A stretch of DNA of 64,000 nt from Thiomargarita sp. (GTDB lineage: Bacteria; Pseudomonadota; Gammaproteobacteria; Beggiatoales; Beggiatoaceae): the NCBI GenBank assembly GCA_020721005.1, contig DYNP01000009.1:75105-139104 (forward strand), read 5' to 3'. The notes beneath the pieces were generated by a model. The model was given only the letters and a program-made list of their open reading frames with translations, was not told the origin of the DNA and did no database searches. The stretch's first letter is position 1; the number at the start of each line of letters is the position of its first letter. Positions 30,701-39,900 of this stretch are shown here, in pieces. Both the position numbers and the translations under genes were made by a program.

Positions 30701-31069
30701 AGCGCCTGGAGAAGTAGCCACCAGTGCCAAAAAACAACGGTGTTCACCTGGACATTTTCTTGGTAAGGGACCGATGTCCAACTCAGGAAGTTTCGGTACA
30801 TCTATAGCGTGATCACTGATTGGAAGTAATCCTGCCTGCCAATCCCAGTCATCCATACGCCATGAAAAGAAAGTGGTTTGTGGATCTCGAGCATCCAAAT
30901 CCAACCACACCAAATAAACATCCACTTCAGCCAATTCCTGTTTATTTTCAACAGCAATCCGTGGCTTACCCGACCCTTCCTCATCCTCATGCATATACAC
31001 TTGCCAAGCACCAACTGACGTTGACAAAGTATAGCTGAATAAGCATATACTTAACCAGCTCAATTTCAT
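27755..31069 (-). CDS. Large secreted beta-propeller-domain protein
   Basis: A 1,104-residue protein with a signal peptide (MKLSWLSICLFSYTLSTSVG, cleavage near residue 21). A ~130-residue N-terminal part rich in Trp/Asp (YLVWLDLDARD, CPGEHRCFLALVATSPGADP) precedes an acidic linker. A long beta-rich region follows, with repeated LFDVSDPTNPSLLSKL, VIELADPTAPKIIGEL and IIDLKDPKQPQLVNW blades, the LVIVD/'beta propeller domain' (PF09826-like) pattern. A second acidic linker lies near 740-800. No catalytic motif is seen. It is flanked by a strong terminator and faces away from the giant kinase gene, 192 bases off. Probably periplasmic or surface-bound; role unknown. Confidence 0.75.
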   Translation of the reverse strand: MKLSWLSICLFSYTLSTSVGAWQVYMHEDEEGSGKPRIAVENKQELAEVDVYLVWLDLDARDPQTTFFSWRMDDWDWQAGLLPISDHAIDVPKLPELDIGPLPRKCPGEHRCFLALVATSPGADPLLNEKWQASSLLPLSVTAGQERLPGQQFFLPPNSEAERVYAVDMAESATAEGEAPASPTVNKDNEGEASGVETEKPDIFRLIDRELLYVNAQAKRFQIIDLKDPKQPQLVNWASLKGVPLELYVVGAYYVLLQTDYQPGVGTYLTVFEKTGTGQLTMTQELTLSGRFIESRRQDDRIYVVIEEFTTVDANTTDCVDCVIGQPALQVHAFQIDGAGQLTATDRLDLRGYSPIIAIFPNYLVVANHDPEQWITTQITLFDLATVPGKLSALPTLEVPGQVPSEFHLNVQNQQFRVVYGPENLEKGSTLAVYDLLSPKLSLLGQVSNIAPGETLYATRFHESRAFVVTFEQKDPLWVIELADPTAPKIIGELHVPGWSEKLFFHENQLLAIGIDDQPLPSEQDQWVSRVSLSLFDVSDPTNPSLLSKLTPLAGKSNYSYSMALYDEQALLLDWEENLTAFPMEAWQETGNYHLQIVSLTPKHLIDLGLLQSPVSLERSFILEENVLGALGNEALLTIEWGTDQPKILGQLELAVNLGWLAEKDGNLWAAAWGGQGGFNRLHRYQPTDVETPQQKWQLPKGYEGLRLDGNLAFFYNSYSPLTVQILETDTGTLYEAQALEPENSYPSSGYPEPAYEDTESVVSDDMEVTPDGMVEATEVSEDKSGIREEAIEEELAERFTAPIWYERSQPLVHKGLFYLGEQRLLEGVAVPYLELSQSSSEWKLRSWALQGMVLQEQTVRSIPGRPLAINTEGQLITQESTDSGFIRLNLLALEAENARLISSQPLDCRNHSQLMWVGDGLYIDCEIEEQQYWIQPILYEEEVVETSTDKAESENSVSEEVKEETLAITRLLKLNGQLAKVGEWEFSGNKRLQIAASDKVLLANDYWYYGPFRTKPAVGKAAPVVANSQLSAQSTGSRMSAKMSIMPPYYGESGCDVYQLQPQNEPKLLKHLEECPYYETNSVLGEDQIWSVEGFAGIQFVKY

Positions 31070-31261
31070 ACAAAAACTCCTTAAAGTGAATTTATAGCCA
31101 ATAATTAAAATTATAACAGCTTATTTTCAATTTTCCACGACCATCAAAAATTATTTTTAACCCAGTTTATCACTAAACACTTTACCAATTGTGGCAATTA
31201 AATCTCCCCAATGATATAATCCTCCTCTGATCATCATTCTTTAAAAAAGGAATTGTCCCCC

Positions 31262-34200
31262 ATGGCAATTATCATCCCTGGTTATCGTATTAAAGAACAC
31301 CTTAATGAAGGTGAACGTACCTCTGTTTACCGTGGCATTCGAGAACAAGATCAATGTCCGGTCATCCTCAAAATACTCAAAGAAACTTATCCCTCTCCCA
31401 AACGCATTGCCTGGTTCAAACGGGAATATGAAATCCTTAAGCGTTTAAATTTAAAGGGAATTATCCAAGCCTACGACTTTATCACCTACCAAAATCGCTT
31501 GGCCATGACCCTAGAAGACTTTGCAGGACAATCCCTATCCCAACTCATTAAGTTACGTCCTTTACGCATGAATGAATTCTTTCTGTGTGCATTGCAAGTC
31601 GTTGAAACTTTGGGAGAACTCAACCAATACCACATCATCCACAAAGACCTCAACCCCTCCAACATTGTCTTTAATCCCAAAACCAACCAAATCAAACTCA
31701 TTGACTTTGGCATCTCCACCGACCTGTCTCGCGAAAAATCAGCCCTCAATCTCTCCAAAGAACTTCGTGGCACCCTAGCCTACATTTCTCCTGAACAAAC
31801 TGGCCGCATGAATCGCATTGTCGATTACCGCAGCGATTTCTATTCCCTCGGTGCCACCTTCTACGAACTACTAACTGAACAACTGCCATTCCCCACCAAT
31901 GACACCATGGAACTGATCCATGCCCACATTGCCCTGGCCCCCCCCCCTCTTTATGAACGCAAACTCAGCATTCCACAGCCCCTTTCAGACATCGTTCTCA
32001 AATTGATGGCCAAAAATGCCGAAGACCGATACCAATCCTCCTATGGCTTAAAAACAGACTTAGAAGAATGTTGGCAACGTTGGAAAGCCACGGGGCGCAT
32101 TGACCCCTTTCCCATTGGCCATGCAGACATCCCCATTCGTTTCCAACTCCCTCAAAAACTCTATGGACGCCAAACTGAAATTACCACGCTTTTAAACACC
32201 TTTGAAACTGTATGTGCCACCGGGACCAGTCGCATGATATTAGTTGCTGGCTATTCGGGAATTGGTAAAACCATGCTGGTACAAGAAGTCCATAAACCCA
32301 TGACCAAACAACGGGGCTATTTCATTGCCGGTAAATTTGACCAATTGCAACGTGACATTCCCTATGCCTCTCTCACCCAAGCCTTCCAGTCCCTAATTCG
32401 ACAACTGCTCAGCGAAAATGAAGAGCACATCATCACTTGGAAGGAAAAACTACTGGAAGCTCTGGGACAAAATGCCCAAGTTATCATTGAAGTCATTCCC
32501 GATTTACAACGAATTCTTGGTCCCCAACTGCCAGTACCAACTTTGGGACCCGTTGAAAGCCAAAACCGTTTTAACCTTACTTTTCAAAACTTTATCCAGG
32601 TATTCACCCGCCCGGAACACCCACTGATTCTCTTCGTTGATGACCTACAATGGACAGACACTGCCTCCCTAAAACTATTGCAACAATTGATGACCAATCT
32701 CAAAAACCAAACCCTGTTGGTCATCGGCGCCTATCGTGACAATGAAGTTTGGGAAGGGCACCCGCTATTGATTACCCTCGCCGACATTCAAAAGGAAGGT
32801 GGGAACATTCAGACCATCACCCTAAACGCCCTCGATCTTCCAACTGTCAACCAAATTGTAGCCGACACTGTACACAGTTCCCTGGACAAAACGCTGTCAC
32901 TGACTCAACTGGTTTATGGAAAAACTCAAGGTAACCCATTCTTTTTCGGAGAATTTTTAAAATCACTCCATGATGACCACCTGATCACATTCAACTCCCA
33001 ACAAGGCCATTGGCAATGGAATTTGGAACAAATTCGCAACTATAATGTCACTGATAACGTAGTTGACCTGATGACCAAACGAGTGCAAAAAGTCACCCCG
33101 GAAACCCAACAAGTTTTAAAATTGGCCGCCTGCATTGGCAATCAATTTGACCTACAAACCTTAGTGGTTGTTGCTCAAAAACCCTATCAAGACCTTGCCA
33201 ATGACCTATGGCCTGCCCTATTTGATGGTCTCATTTTACCTTTGGATGAAGACTATAAAGTTTTCCAAGTCGAATTGCCAGATTTGGTTAATTTGACCGA
33301 ACTCACTGCCAATTATCGTTTTGCTCATGACCGCGTACAACAAGCAGTGTATAGCCTTATTCCCGCGGAACAACGAGAAAAAGTGCATCTACAAGTTGGG
33401 CAACTCCTGCTAGACAATGCCCGCAAAACTCAACAATTGGAACAGAAAATTTTTGATGTGGTTCAACAACTTAATGAAGGAAAATCCTTACTGACCCAAG
33501 ATTCAGATCGACAAGAATTGGCAGAATTAAATCTGATTGCTGGTCGCAAAGCCAAAGCCTCTGCCGCTTTTAAACCTGCCCACTTATACCTGCAAACTGG
33601 TGTTCATTTATTGGGTCCCCACGGTTGGCAAACTCACTACGACTTGGCTCTGCAACTCCATGAAGAAGCAGCAGAAACTGCTTATTTAAGCGGTGATTTT
33701 ACTGTCATGGAAGATCTAAAACAGATTGTTTTACAACAAGCCACGTCTAAATTAGACAAAATCCGAGTTTATCAAATTAAAGTCCAAGCTGAAATTGGTA
33801 AAAATCAACCCGTGGAAGGCATCAACGCTGCTCGAGAAGCTTTGGCCCTATTTGGCATTGACATTCCCCAACTTCCCACTCCACAGGCAGAAGCTGATCG
33901 CATGATGCAAGACACTCGGCAAAAATGGGAAAAACGTGGCATTGAAACCCTGGTTGATCTACCCAAAATGCATGATCCAGAAAAAATTGCCATTGCCCGC
34001 ATCTTGCAAAAACTTTATTTTGTCTCCTATGTGGTTGATCCCCGTCTCTATCAATATGTGGTCTCCACTTTGGTTTCTCTATCCATTGATCATGGTAATG
34101 ATCCCCCTTCCTCTCCAGAAGGCTATATCCAATATGCCTTGATTCTTTGCGGAATTGATGATATCGACAACGGGTATAAATCCGGTAAATTGGCGGAACA

Positions 34201-36673
34201 ATTGGTCCAGAAATTTGGTCCAGAAGCCATCACTTCGGCAGCCACAGTGGGATGTATTTTCAATGGAGCGGTCAGAGTGTGGGTAGAACATTTGAAAGAA
34301 ACTTTGAACCCCCTGTTGGAAACTTATCAAATTGGGCAAAATACAGGCAATTTGATGTTCTCAACCCTCAGTTTGTCTTTTTATGCCAACCATTTGTATT
34401 GGTTGGGTTTGGAATTGCCACAAGTGGAGCAAGAAATTGCCAAGTATAATGAGGTGTTACGAAATCTCAAGCAGGAAATGTTCATCGATATTTTGGATAT
34501 TTACCAACAATCTGCTTTAAATTGGATGGGCAAGGCAGCAGTTGACAATCCACATCTGTTCACAGGCACTGTGTATGATGAAGGGAATGAACAAGAAGGG
34601 CGTCGTAAAATCCATTTGAAAACCGGTAACTATTATTCCCTGGCCCATTTATATTTGAACAAAGTGGTGATGTCTTATGGCTTTGGACACTTTTTAATTG
34701 CCAAACAACATGCCGATACTGGAGAAAGAGAATACATTGGAAATGTCCAAGGTCAAGGTTCAGTCCCAGTGTTCAATTTCTACAGTTCCCTGTCTCAATT
34801 GGCAGCTTATCCAGATTTGCCAAGTTCTGATCAAGTCGCTGTTTTAGACAAAGTTCGGGCCAATCAGCAGAAAATGAAAATGTGGGCGGGTTATGCGCCC
34901 AGCAACTATCAGCATAAATATGAGTTGATCGAGGCAGAATTGTCCAAACTCCATGGAGCAACTTGGGAAACTCGAGACAAATATGATCAGGCGATTAACA
35001 GCGCAGTTGAGCATGGCTATTTGCAAGATGAAGCTTTGGGGAATGAGTTGGCCGCACGCTTTTACATTACCTGCAATCAGAAACGAGTGGCTCGTCACTA
35101 TTTACGAGATGCTTTATATGCTTACATTCGTTGGGGAGCCGTGGCCAAGGTCCAACAATTGGAAAAACAGTATCCAGATTTGTTGGCTCAAACGGCTTTA
35201 ATTTCTTCCTTGCCCAATCAGTTGAGCACTACTTTTACTGCCACTTTGATGACCACCACTCGCACTCATCATGGTGGATTTGGGACTTTGGATTTCATGA
35301 GTATTCTCAAAGCATTTCAAGCCTTGTCAGGCACCATTTTATTGGATAAATTGCTTTCAGATTTGATGCGAATTATCATAGAAAATGCAGGAGCGGAACG
35401 GGGTCTATTGCTGTTAGAGACCCGCGACAAATGGTTGATTGAAGCGGAAGGTCAAGCTGGTCAATCAACAGTTGCAGTGTTACAGTCCCAACCTATCAGT
35501 GCGGAAAAATTACCCTTGACGATTTTTCAATATGTGGTCAATTCCCGAGACAGTTTGGTACTGAATGATGCTTCTCATGAGGAAAATTTTGCCAAAGATA
35601 ACTATGTCTTACAGCAACAACCCAAATCTGTATTGTGCTTTCCACTGTTGAATCAAGGTAAGTTGCAAGGTATTGTTTATCTTGAGAATAATTTGACTGC
35701 CAATGCATTTACTCCAGATCGTATTCAAGTCTTGAGTTTGCTTTCTACGCAAGCTGCTATTTCTATTGAGAACGCCAGTTTGTATGGACATCAGGTTGAA
35801 TTGACGGATTCTTATGGTCGTTTTGTGCCGACTGAATATCTAAAATTCTTGCAGAAAGAGCGCATTATGGATGTGCAGTTGGGCGATCATGTCAGTAAGG
35901 ATATGGCTGTGTTGTTTTCGGATATTCGCTCCTTCACTTCATTGTCTGAGAATATGACTGCTCAGGAAAATTTTAATTTTGTCAATGCTTATTTGAAACG
36001 AGTCAGTCCCCAAATTCGTGATAATAATGGCTTTATTGTCAAGTACTTAGGAGATGGGATGATGGCCGTGTTCCCCAATGGTGCCGATGATGCTTTACGA
36101 GCTGCTTTGGGCAAGTTGCGCCAAGTTGAGCAGTATAATATCAAACGGGAACGAGAGGGCCGTCAAGCGATTAAGGTGGGAATTGGTATCCATGTGGGCC
36201 ATATGATGGTGGGCATGGTGGGTGAAGTGGCTCGTATGCAAGGTGATGCGTTTTCGGACAATGTGAATTTAACTGCCCGTTTGGAGGGACTGACTAAGTT
36301 TTATGGGGCTTCTTTGATCATCAGTGAGGAGACTTTGAGAAATTTTGAGGATCCGAGTCGTTATCAAATTCGCTTTTTGGATCGGGTTATCGTTAAAGGA
36401 CGCACAGAAGCAATTTCGGTTTATGAGGTGATAGAAGGAGAAAATGAGCAGGTGATGGGCTTCAAATTGGAGACCCAGGCTTGGTTTGAGAAAGGGGTAC
36501 GGTGTTACCAAGGAGGAGATTTAGCCAATGCCCAAGGTTATTTTGCGCAGGTTTTAGAGGTATATCCAAAGGATAAGGCCTGTTATTTGTATCTGGAACG
36601 GATTGAGAAGTTATTGCAGGCGGGTGAGTTGCCTGAGAATTGGGAGGGTGTTACGGTGTTGACCGAAAAGTAA
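31262..36673 (+). CDS. Ser/Thr kinase-STAND ATPase-GAF-adenylate cyclase fusion 1
   Basis: A 1,803-residue cytoplasmic protein from the ATG at 31262 (AAGGA 10 bases upstream; a TTG at 31253 is too near it). Domains: protein kinase (about 5-275; VILKILK, catalytic IIHKDLNPSNIVF, LIDFGIS, YISPEQTGRMNR); an AAA/STAND NTPase (about 300-560; Walker A VAGYSGIGKT, Walker B LILFVDDLQW); a long helical TPR-like region; GAF (about 1345-1515); a class III cyclase (about 1545-1690; metal Asp in LFSDIRSFTS and LGDGMMAVF, N/R in NVNLTARLEG); and a C-terminal TPR. Specificity positions read Lys (IVKYLGDG) and Asp (QGDAFSD), predicting ATP and cAMP production. The tandem neighbour is a paralogue. Confidence 0.88.
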   Translation: MAIIIPGYRIKEHLNEGERTSVYRGIREQDQCPVILKILKETYPSPKRIAWFKREYEILKRLNLKGIIQAYDFITYQNRLAMTLEDFAGQSLSQLIKLRPLRMNEFFLCALQVVETLGELNQYHIIHKDLNPSNIVFNPKTNQIKLIDFGISTDLSREKSALNLSKELRGTLAYISPEQTGRMNRIVDYRSDFYSLGATFYELLTEQLPFPTNDTMELIHAHIALAPPPLYERKLSIPQPLSDIVLKLMAKNAEDRYQSSYGLKTDLEECWQRWKATGRIDPFPIGHADIPIRFQLPQKLYGRQTEITTLLNTFETVCATGTSRMILVAGYSGIGKTMLVQEVHKPMTKQRGYFIAGKFDQLQRDIPYASLTQAFQSLIRQLLSENEEHIITWKEKLLEALGQNAQVIIEVIPDLQRILGPQLPVPTLGPVESQNRFNLTFQNFIQVFTRPEHPLILFVDDLQWTDTASLKLLQQLMTNLKNQTLLVIGAYRDNEVWEGHPLLITLADIQKEGGNIQTITLNALDLPTVNQIVADTVHSSLDKTLSLTQLVYGKTQGNPFFFGEFLKSLHDDHLITFNSQQGHWQWNLEQIRNYNVTDNVVDLMTKRVQKVTPETQQVLKLAACIGNQFDLQTLVVVAQKPYQDLANDLWPALFDGLILPLDEDYKVFQVELPDLVNLTELTANYRFAHDRVQQAVYSLIPAEQREKVHLQVGQLLLDNARKTQQLEQKIFDVVQQLNEGKSLLTQDSDRQELAELNLIAGRKAKASAAFKPAHLYLQTGVHLLGPHGWQTHYDLALQLHEEAAETAYLSGDFTVMEDLKQIVLQQATSKLDKIRVYQIKVQAEIGKNQPVEGINAAREALALFGIDIPQLPTPQAEADRMMQDTRQKWEKRGIETLVDLPKMHDPEKIAIARILQKLYFVSYVVDPRLYQYVVSTLVSLSIDHGNDPPSSPEGYIQYALILCGIDDIDNGYKSGKLAEQLVQKFGPEAITSAATVGCIFNGAVRVWVEHLKETLNPLLETYQIGQNTGNLMFSTLSLSFYANHLYWLGLELPQVEQEIAKYNEVLRNLKQEMFIDILDIYQQSALNWMGKAAVDNPHLFTGTVYDEGNEQEGRRKIHLKTGNYYSLAHLYLNKVVMSYGFGHFLIAKQHADTGEREYIGNVQGQGSVPVFNFYSSLSQLAAYPDLPSSDQVAVLDKVRANQQKMKMWAGYAPSNYQHKYELIEAELSKLHGATWETRDKYDQAINSAVEHGYLQDEALGNELAARFYITCNQKRVARHYLRDALYAYIRWGAVAKVQQLEKQYPDLLAQTALISSLPNQLSTTFTATLMTTTRTHHGGFGTLDFMSILKAFQALSGTILLDKLLSDLMRIIIENAGAERGLLLLETRDKWLIEAEGQAGQSTVAVLQSQPISAEKLPLTIFQYVVNSRDSLVLNDASHEENFAKDNYVLQQQPKSVLCFPLLNQGKLQGIVYLENNLTANAFTPDRIQVLSLLSTQAAISIENASLYGHQVELTDSYGRFVPTEYLKFLQKERIMDVQLGDHVSKDMAVLFSDIRSFTSLSENMTAQENFNFVNAYLKRVSPQIRDNNGFIVKYLGDGMMAVFPNGADDALRAALGKLRQVEQYNIKREREGRQAIKVGIGIHVGHMMVGMVGEVARMQGDAFSDNVNLTARLEGLTKFYGASLIISEETLRNFEDPSRYQIRFLDRVIVKGRTEAISVYEVIEGENEQVMGFKLETQAWFEKGVRCYQGGDLANAQGYFAQVLEVYPKDKACYLYLERIEKLLQAGELPENWEGVTVLTEK

Positions 36674-36707
36674 TTGTATTGACTGAGCAGCCGCTTGAAT
36701 ACTGTAA

Positions 36708-36733
36708 GGTGCGTTGGCGTAACGCACCATTTT
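36708..36733 (+). terminator. GGTGCGTT hairpin with U-tract
   Basis: GGTGCGTT-GGCGT-AACGCACC followed by ATTTTT, 35 bases after the stop of the first giant gene. It has the form of an intrinsic terminator and belongs to a GGTGCGTT repeat family (see 36786-36823). Confidence 0.7.
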
Positions 36734-36785
36734 TCCTCTTCCAAAAATATCATCCGAAGAGAACAGTAACTTGAAATTCCCGTAA

Positions 36786-36823
36786 AGGTGCGTTATGGCG
36801 CAGAAAACGCGCCTAACACACCC
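36786..36823. repeat. GGTGCGTT-family palindromic repeat
   Basis: GGTGCGTTATGGCGC and GCGCCTAACACACC form a long imperfect stem around AGAAAAC. Such GGTGCGTTAGGCGC elements are common in Thiotrichales genomes (recall). Confidence 0.6.
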
Positions 36824-36937
36824 TACAGTTGCTATCGAATCTATCCCCTCTTATTTATTATTAATTTGGTATGAGTTATGGAAATGAAAAAATTTTGTCC
36901 AATTTATATTATTGAGACCCTAGAGGAATTTTAAGTT

Positions 36938-39900
36938 ATGTTTTTTCTCCCCGGTTATCAAATTTTGAGTCGATTGTATGGAAGTGTCAAATCAGAAGTT
37001 TATCGGGCTCGTCGTCACAGCGATAATTTACCTGTCATTCTCAAAGTCCTCAAGCAAGATTATCCCATGCCCAGTGAATTTGTGCGGTATCAACAAGAAT
37101 ATGAATTAATTTGCAGTTTAAATTTATTAAACCTAGACAATGTAATTAAGGTCTATGGGCTGGAAAAACATCAGAATGCACTGATCTTGTTTATGGAAGA
37201 TTTTGGGGGTGAGTCTTTGAAAATGTTACAGAAAACTTATTCATTTTCATTGACTGAATTTCTTGCTGTTGCCATAAAAATTGCCACCGCACTCAGTCAG
37301 ATTCATACCGCAAATATTATCCATAAGGATATCAATCTTTCCAATTTGGTCTATTCTCCAAGCGCCGGGCAATTGAAAGTTATTGATTTTGGAATTTCTA
37401 CCCGATTGTCCCGAGAAGTGCCGATGTTAAAAAATCCCAATGTGATGGAAGGGACTCTGGCTTATATTTCCCCCGAGCAAACGGGACGTATGAATCGAAA
37501 TTTGGATTATCGCACTGATTTTTATTCATTGGGAGTGACATTTTATGAGTTGCTAACTCATCAATTGCCATTCCCTACTGAGGATGATTTGGAATTGATT
37601 CATTGTCACATTGCCAAATCCCCACCTCTTCCAACTAAGGTAAATCCTACTGTTTTGCCTATTCTTTCTGAAGTGGTGATGAAGTTAATGGCAAAGAATG
37701 CCGAAGATCGCTATCAATCAGCGTTGGGATTACAGCATGATTTACAACGCATTTTAGAGAGTCTTCAAAATTCAAATCGACTCAATATAACCCAGCCATT
37801 GTCCGAGAACGATTGCCCCTTTTTTGAGCTGGGTCAGCAGGATTTTTCCACTCATTTTCATCTGCCCCAAAAACTGTATGGGCGCGAAATTGAAATTCAA
37901 TGTATCTTATCTTCATTTGAAAGAGTGATGCAAGGTCATAGCCAATTGTTGTTGGTGGCTGGTTACTCCGGGGTGGGCAAATCGGTGTTGGTGCGCGAGG
38001 TGCATAAACCCATTACCAAAGAGCATGGTTATTTTATCGCAGGCAAATTTGACCAATTGCAACGCAATATTCCCTATTTTGCGGTGGTGCAAGCTTTTCG
38101 GGATTTGGTGCAACAATTGTTGATGGAACCTCAAGTTCGCCTGGACAGTTGGAAAAGTCAAATTTTGGCAGCAGTGGGGAATAATGCTCAAGTTGTGATT
38201 GATGTAATTCCCGAAGTAGAATTGATCTTAGGTCCCCAACCTGAAGTGCCCATGTTGCCGACTGTTGAGTCTCAAAATCGTTTTAAATTGGTATTTCAGG
38301 ATTTTATTAAAGTGTTTTGTCAAGTGGACCATCCCTTGGTCATTTTCCTAGATGACTTGCACTGGATCGACTCAGCCAGTTTAAAATTAATGACCCTGAT
38401 GATGACAGATATTCCCTATTTATTGTTGATCGGCGCCTATCGCGACAATGAGGTCAGTCCTGTCCATCCATTGATGATCACTTTGGAAGATCTGCAAAAA
38501 GAAGGTCACGAAGTGCAAACCATCAGTTTGACGCCCTTAACCTTGTCTCATCTGAATCAATTGGTCAGTGATGCCTTACATCTTCCCTTGGATAATACGT
38601 TGCCTTTGGCTGAATTGGTGTTGGAAAAAACGGGAGGGAATCCTTTTTTCATGGGTGAATTTTTAAGGACCTTGTATGTGGAACATTTGTTGGAGTTCAA
38701 TTCTCAAAATTGTGCATGGCAATGGGATTTGCATCAAATTCGGGACCGCAACATTACCGACAATGTAGTGGAATTGATGACCAACAAAATTCAACGGTTG
38801 TCTAAACCAGCCCAAACTATTTTGAAACTGGCGGCCAGCATTGGCAGTCAATTTGATTTGGCCACTTTGATTGTTATTTCTCTGCAAACTGAGGAGCAGG
38901 TAAAATCAGCATTGTGGGAAACCTTGATCGAAGGTTTAGTCATTCCAATGGAACAAGATTACAAATTTGTCCATGATCGCATTCAACAAGCCACTTATTC
39001 CTTAATTCCCGAGTTTGAAAAACCGGCATTGCATTGGCAAATCGGACAATTGTTGAAAAACTATTTGGGGGAAAATCTGGGGAAAAAGCTGTTTGCGGTG
39101 GTTGATCATCTCAATCAAGGTTGCGCATTGGCCAGCACGGTGGAAGAAAAAATGGACTTGATCCGTTTGAATTTGCAGGCCGGGCAACAGGCCAAATTGA
39201 CCACCGCCTATCAAATGGCAGCCGCCTATTTGCAAGCGGGCCGCCATTGGTTAACCGCCACTCATTGGCAAACTGATTATGAATTGACACTGACCTATCA
39301 TGTGGAATGGCTTGAAATTTTGAACTTAAATGGGGAATTTGCTGAATTAGAAGCGATTTCCAAAATTATTTTACAGCAGGCTCGCAATTCCTTGGACAAA
39401 GTGGCTGCTTATGAGACTCAAGTGCGAGCTTACACCAGACAAAGACAATTTCCCAAAGCCATTCACATTGCCCGAGAAGCCTTATTACTGTTTGAAGTTG
39501 TGTTGCCAGAAACACCGACTCAAGCCGATATTGTCCAGGCTTTGACTGAAACAGCGCTCAAGTGGCAAGGCAAATCAATTGAAGAATTGGTTAATTTACC
39601 TCGTATGACCGATGCTTATTCACTGGCCGCCCTACATTTATTGTCCACCACCATGTCCACTTGTTACTTGGGCATGCCACACTTGTTGCCACTGATCATC
39701 TCCAAAGCTGTGAATTTGTCTATCGACCATGGCCATGCTGAATTCTCTCCGTTTGCTTATGCGGCTTATGGCATGATTTTGTCCAATGCTTTGGAAATAG
39801 AAGGTGCTCATCAATTTGGACAGTTGACTATTCGAGTGTTGGAGCGACTGGATATTCAATTTCATCGCGCTGGAGCCTTGCATGTTGTCCACTCCGTAGT

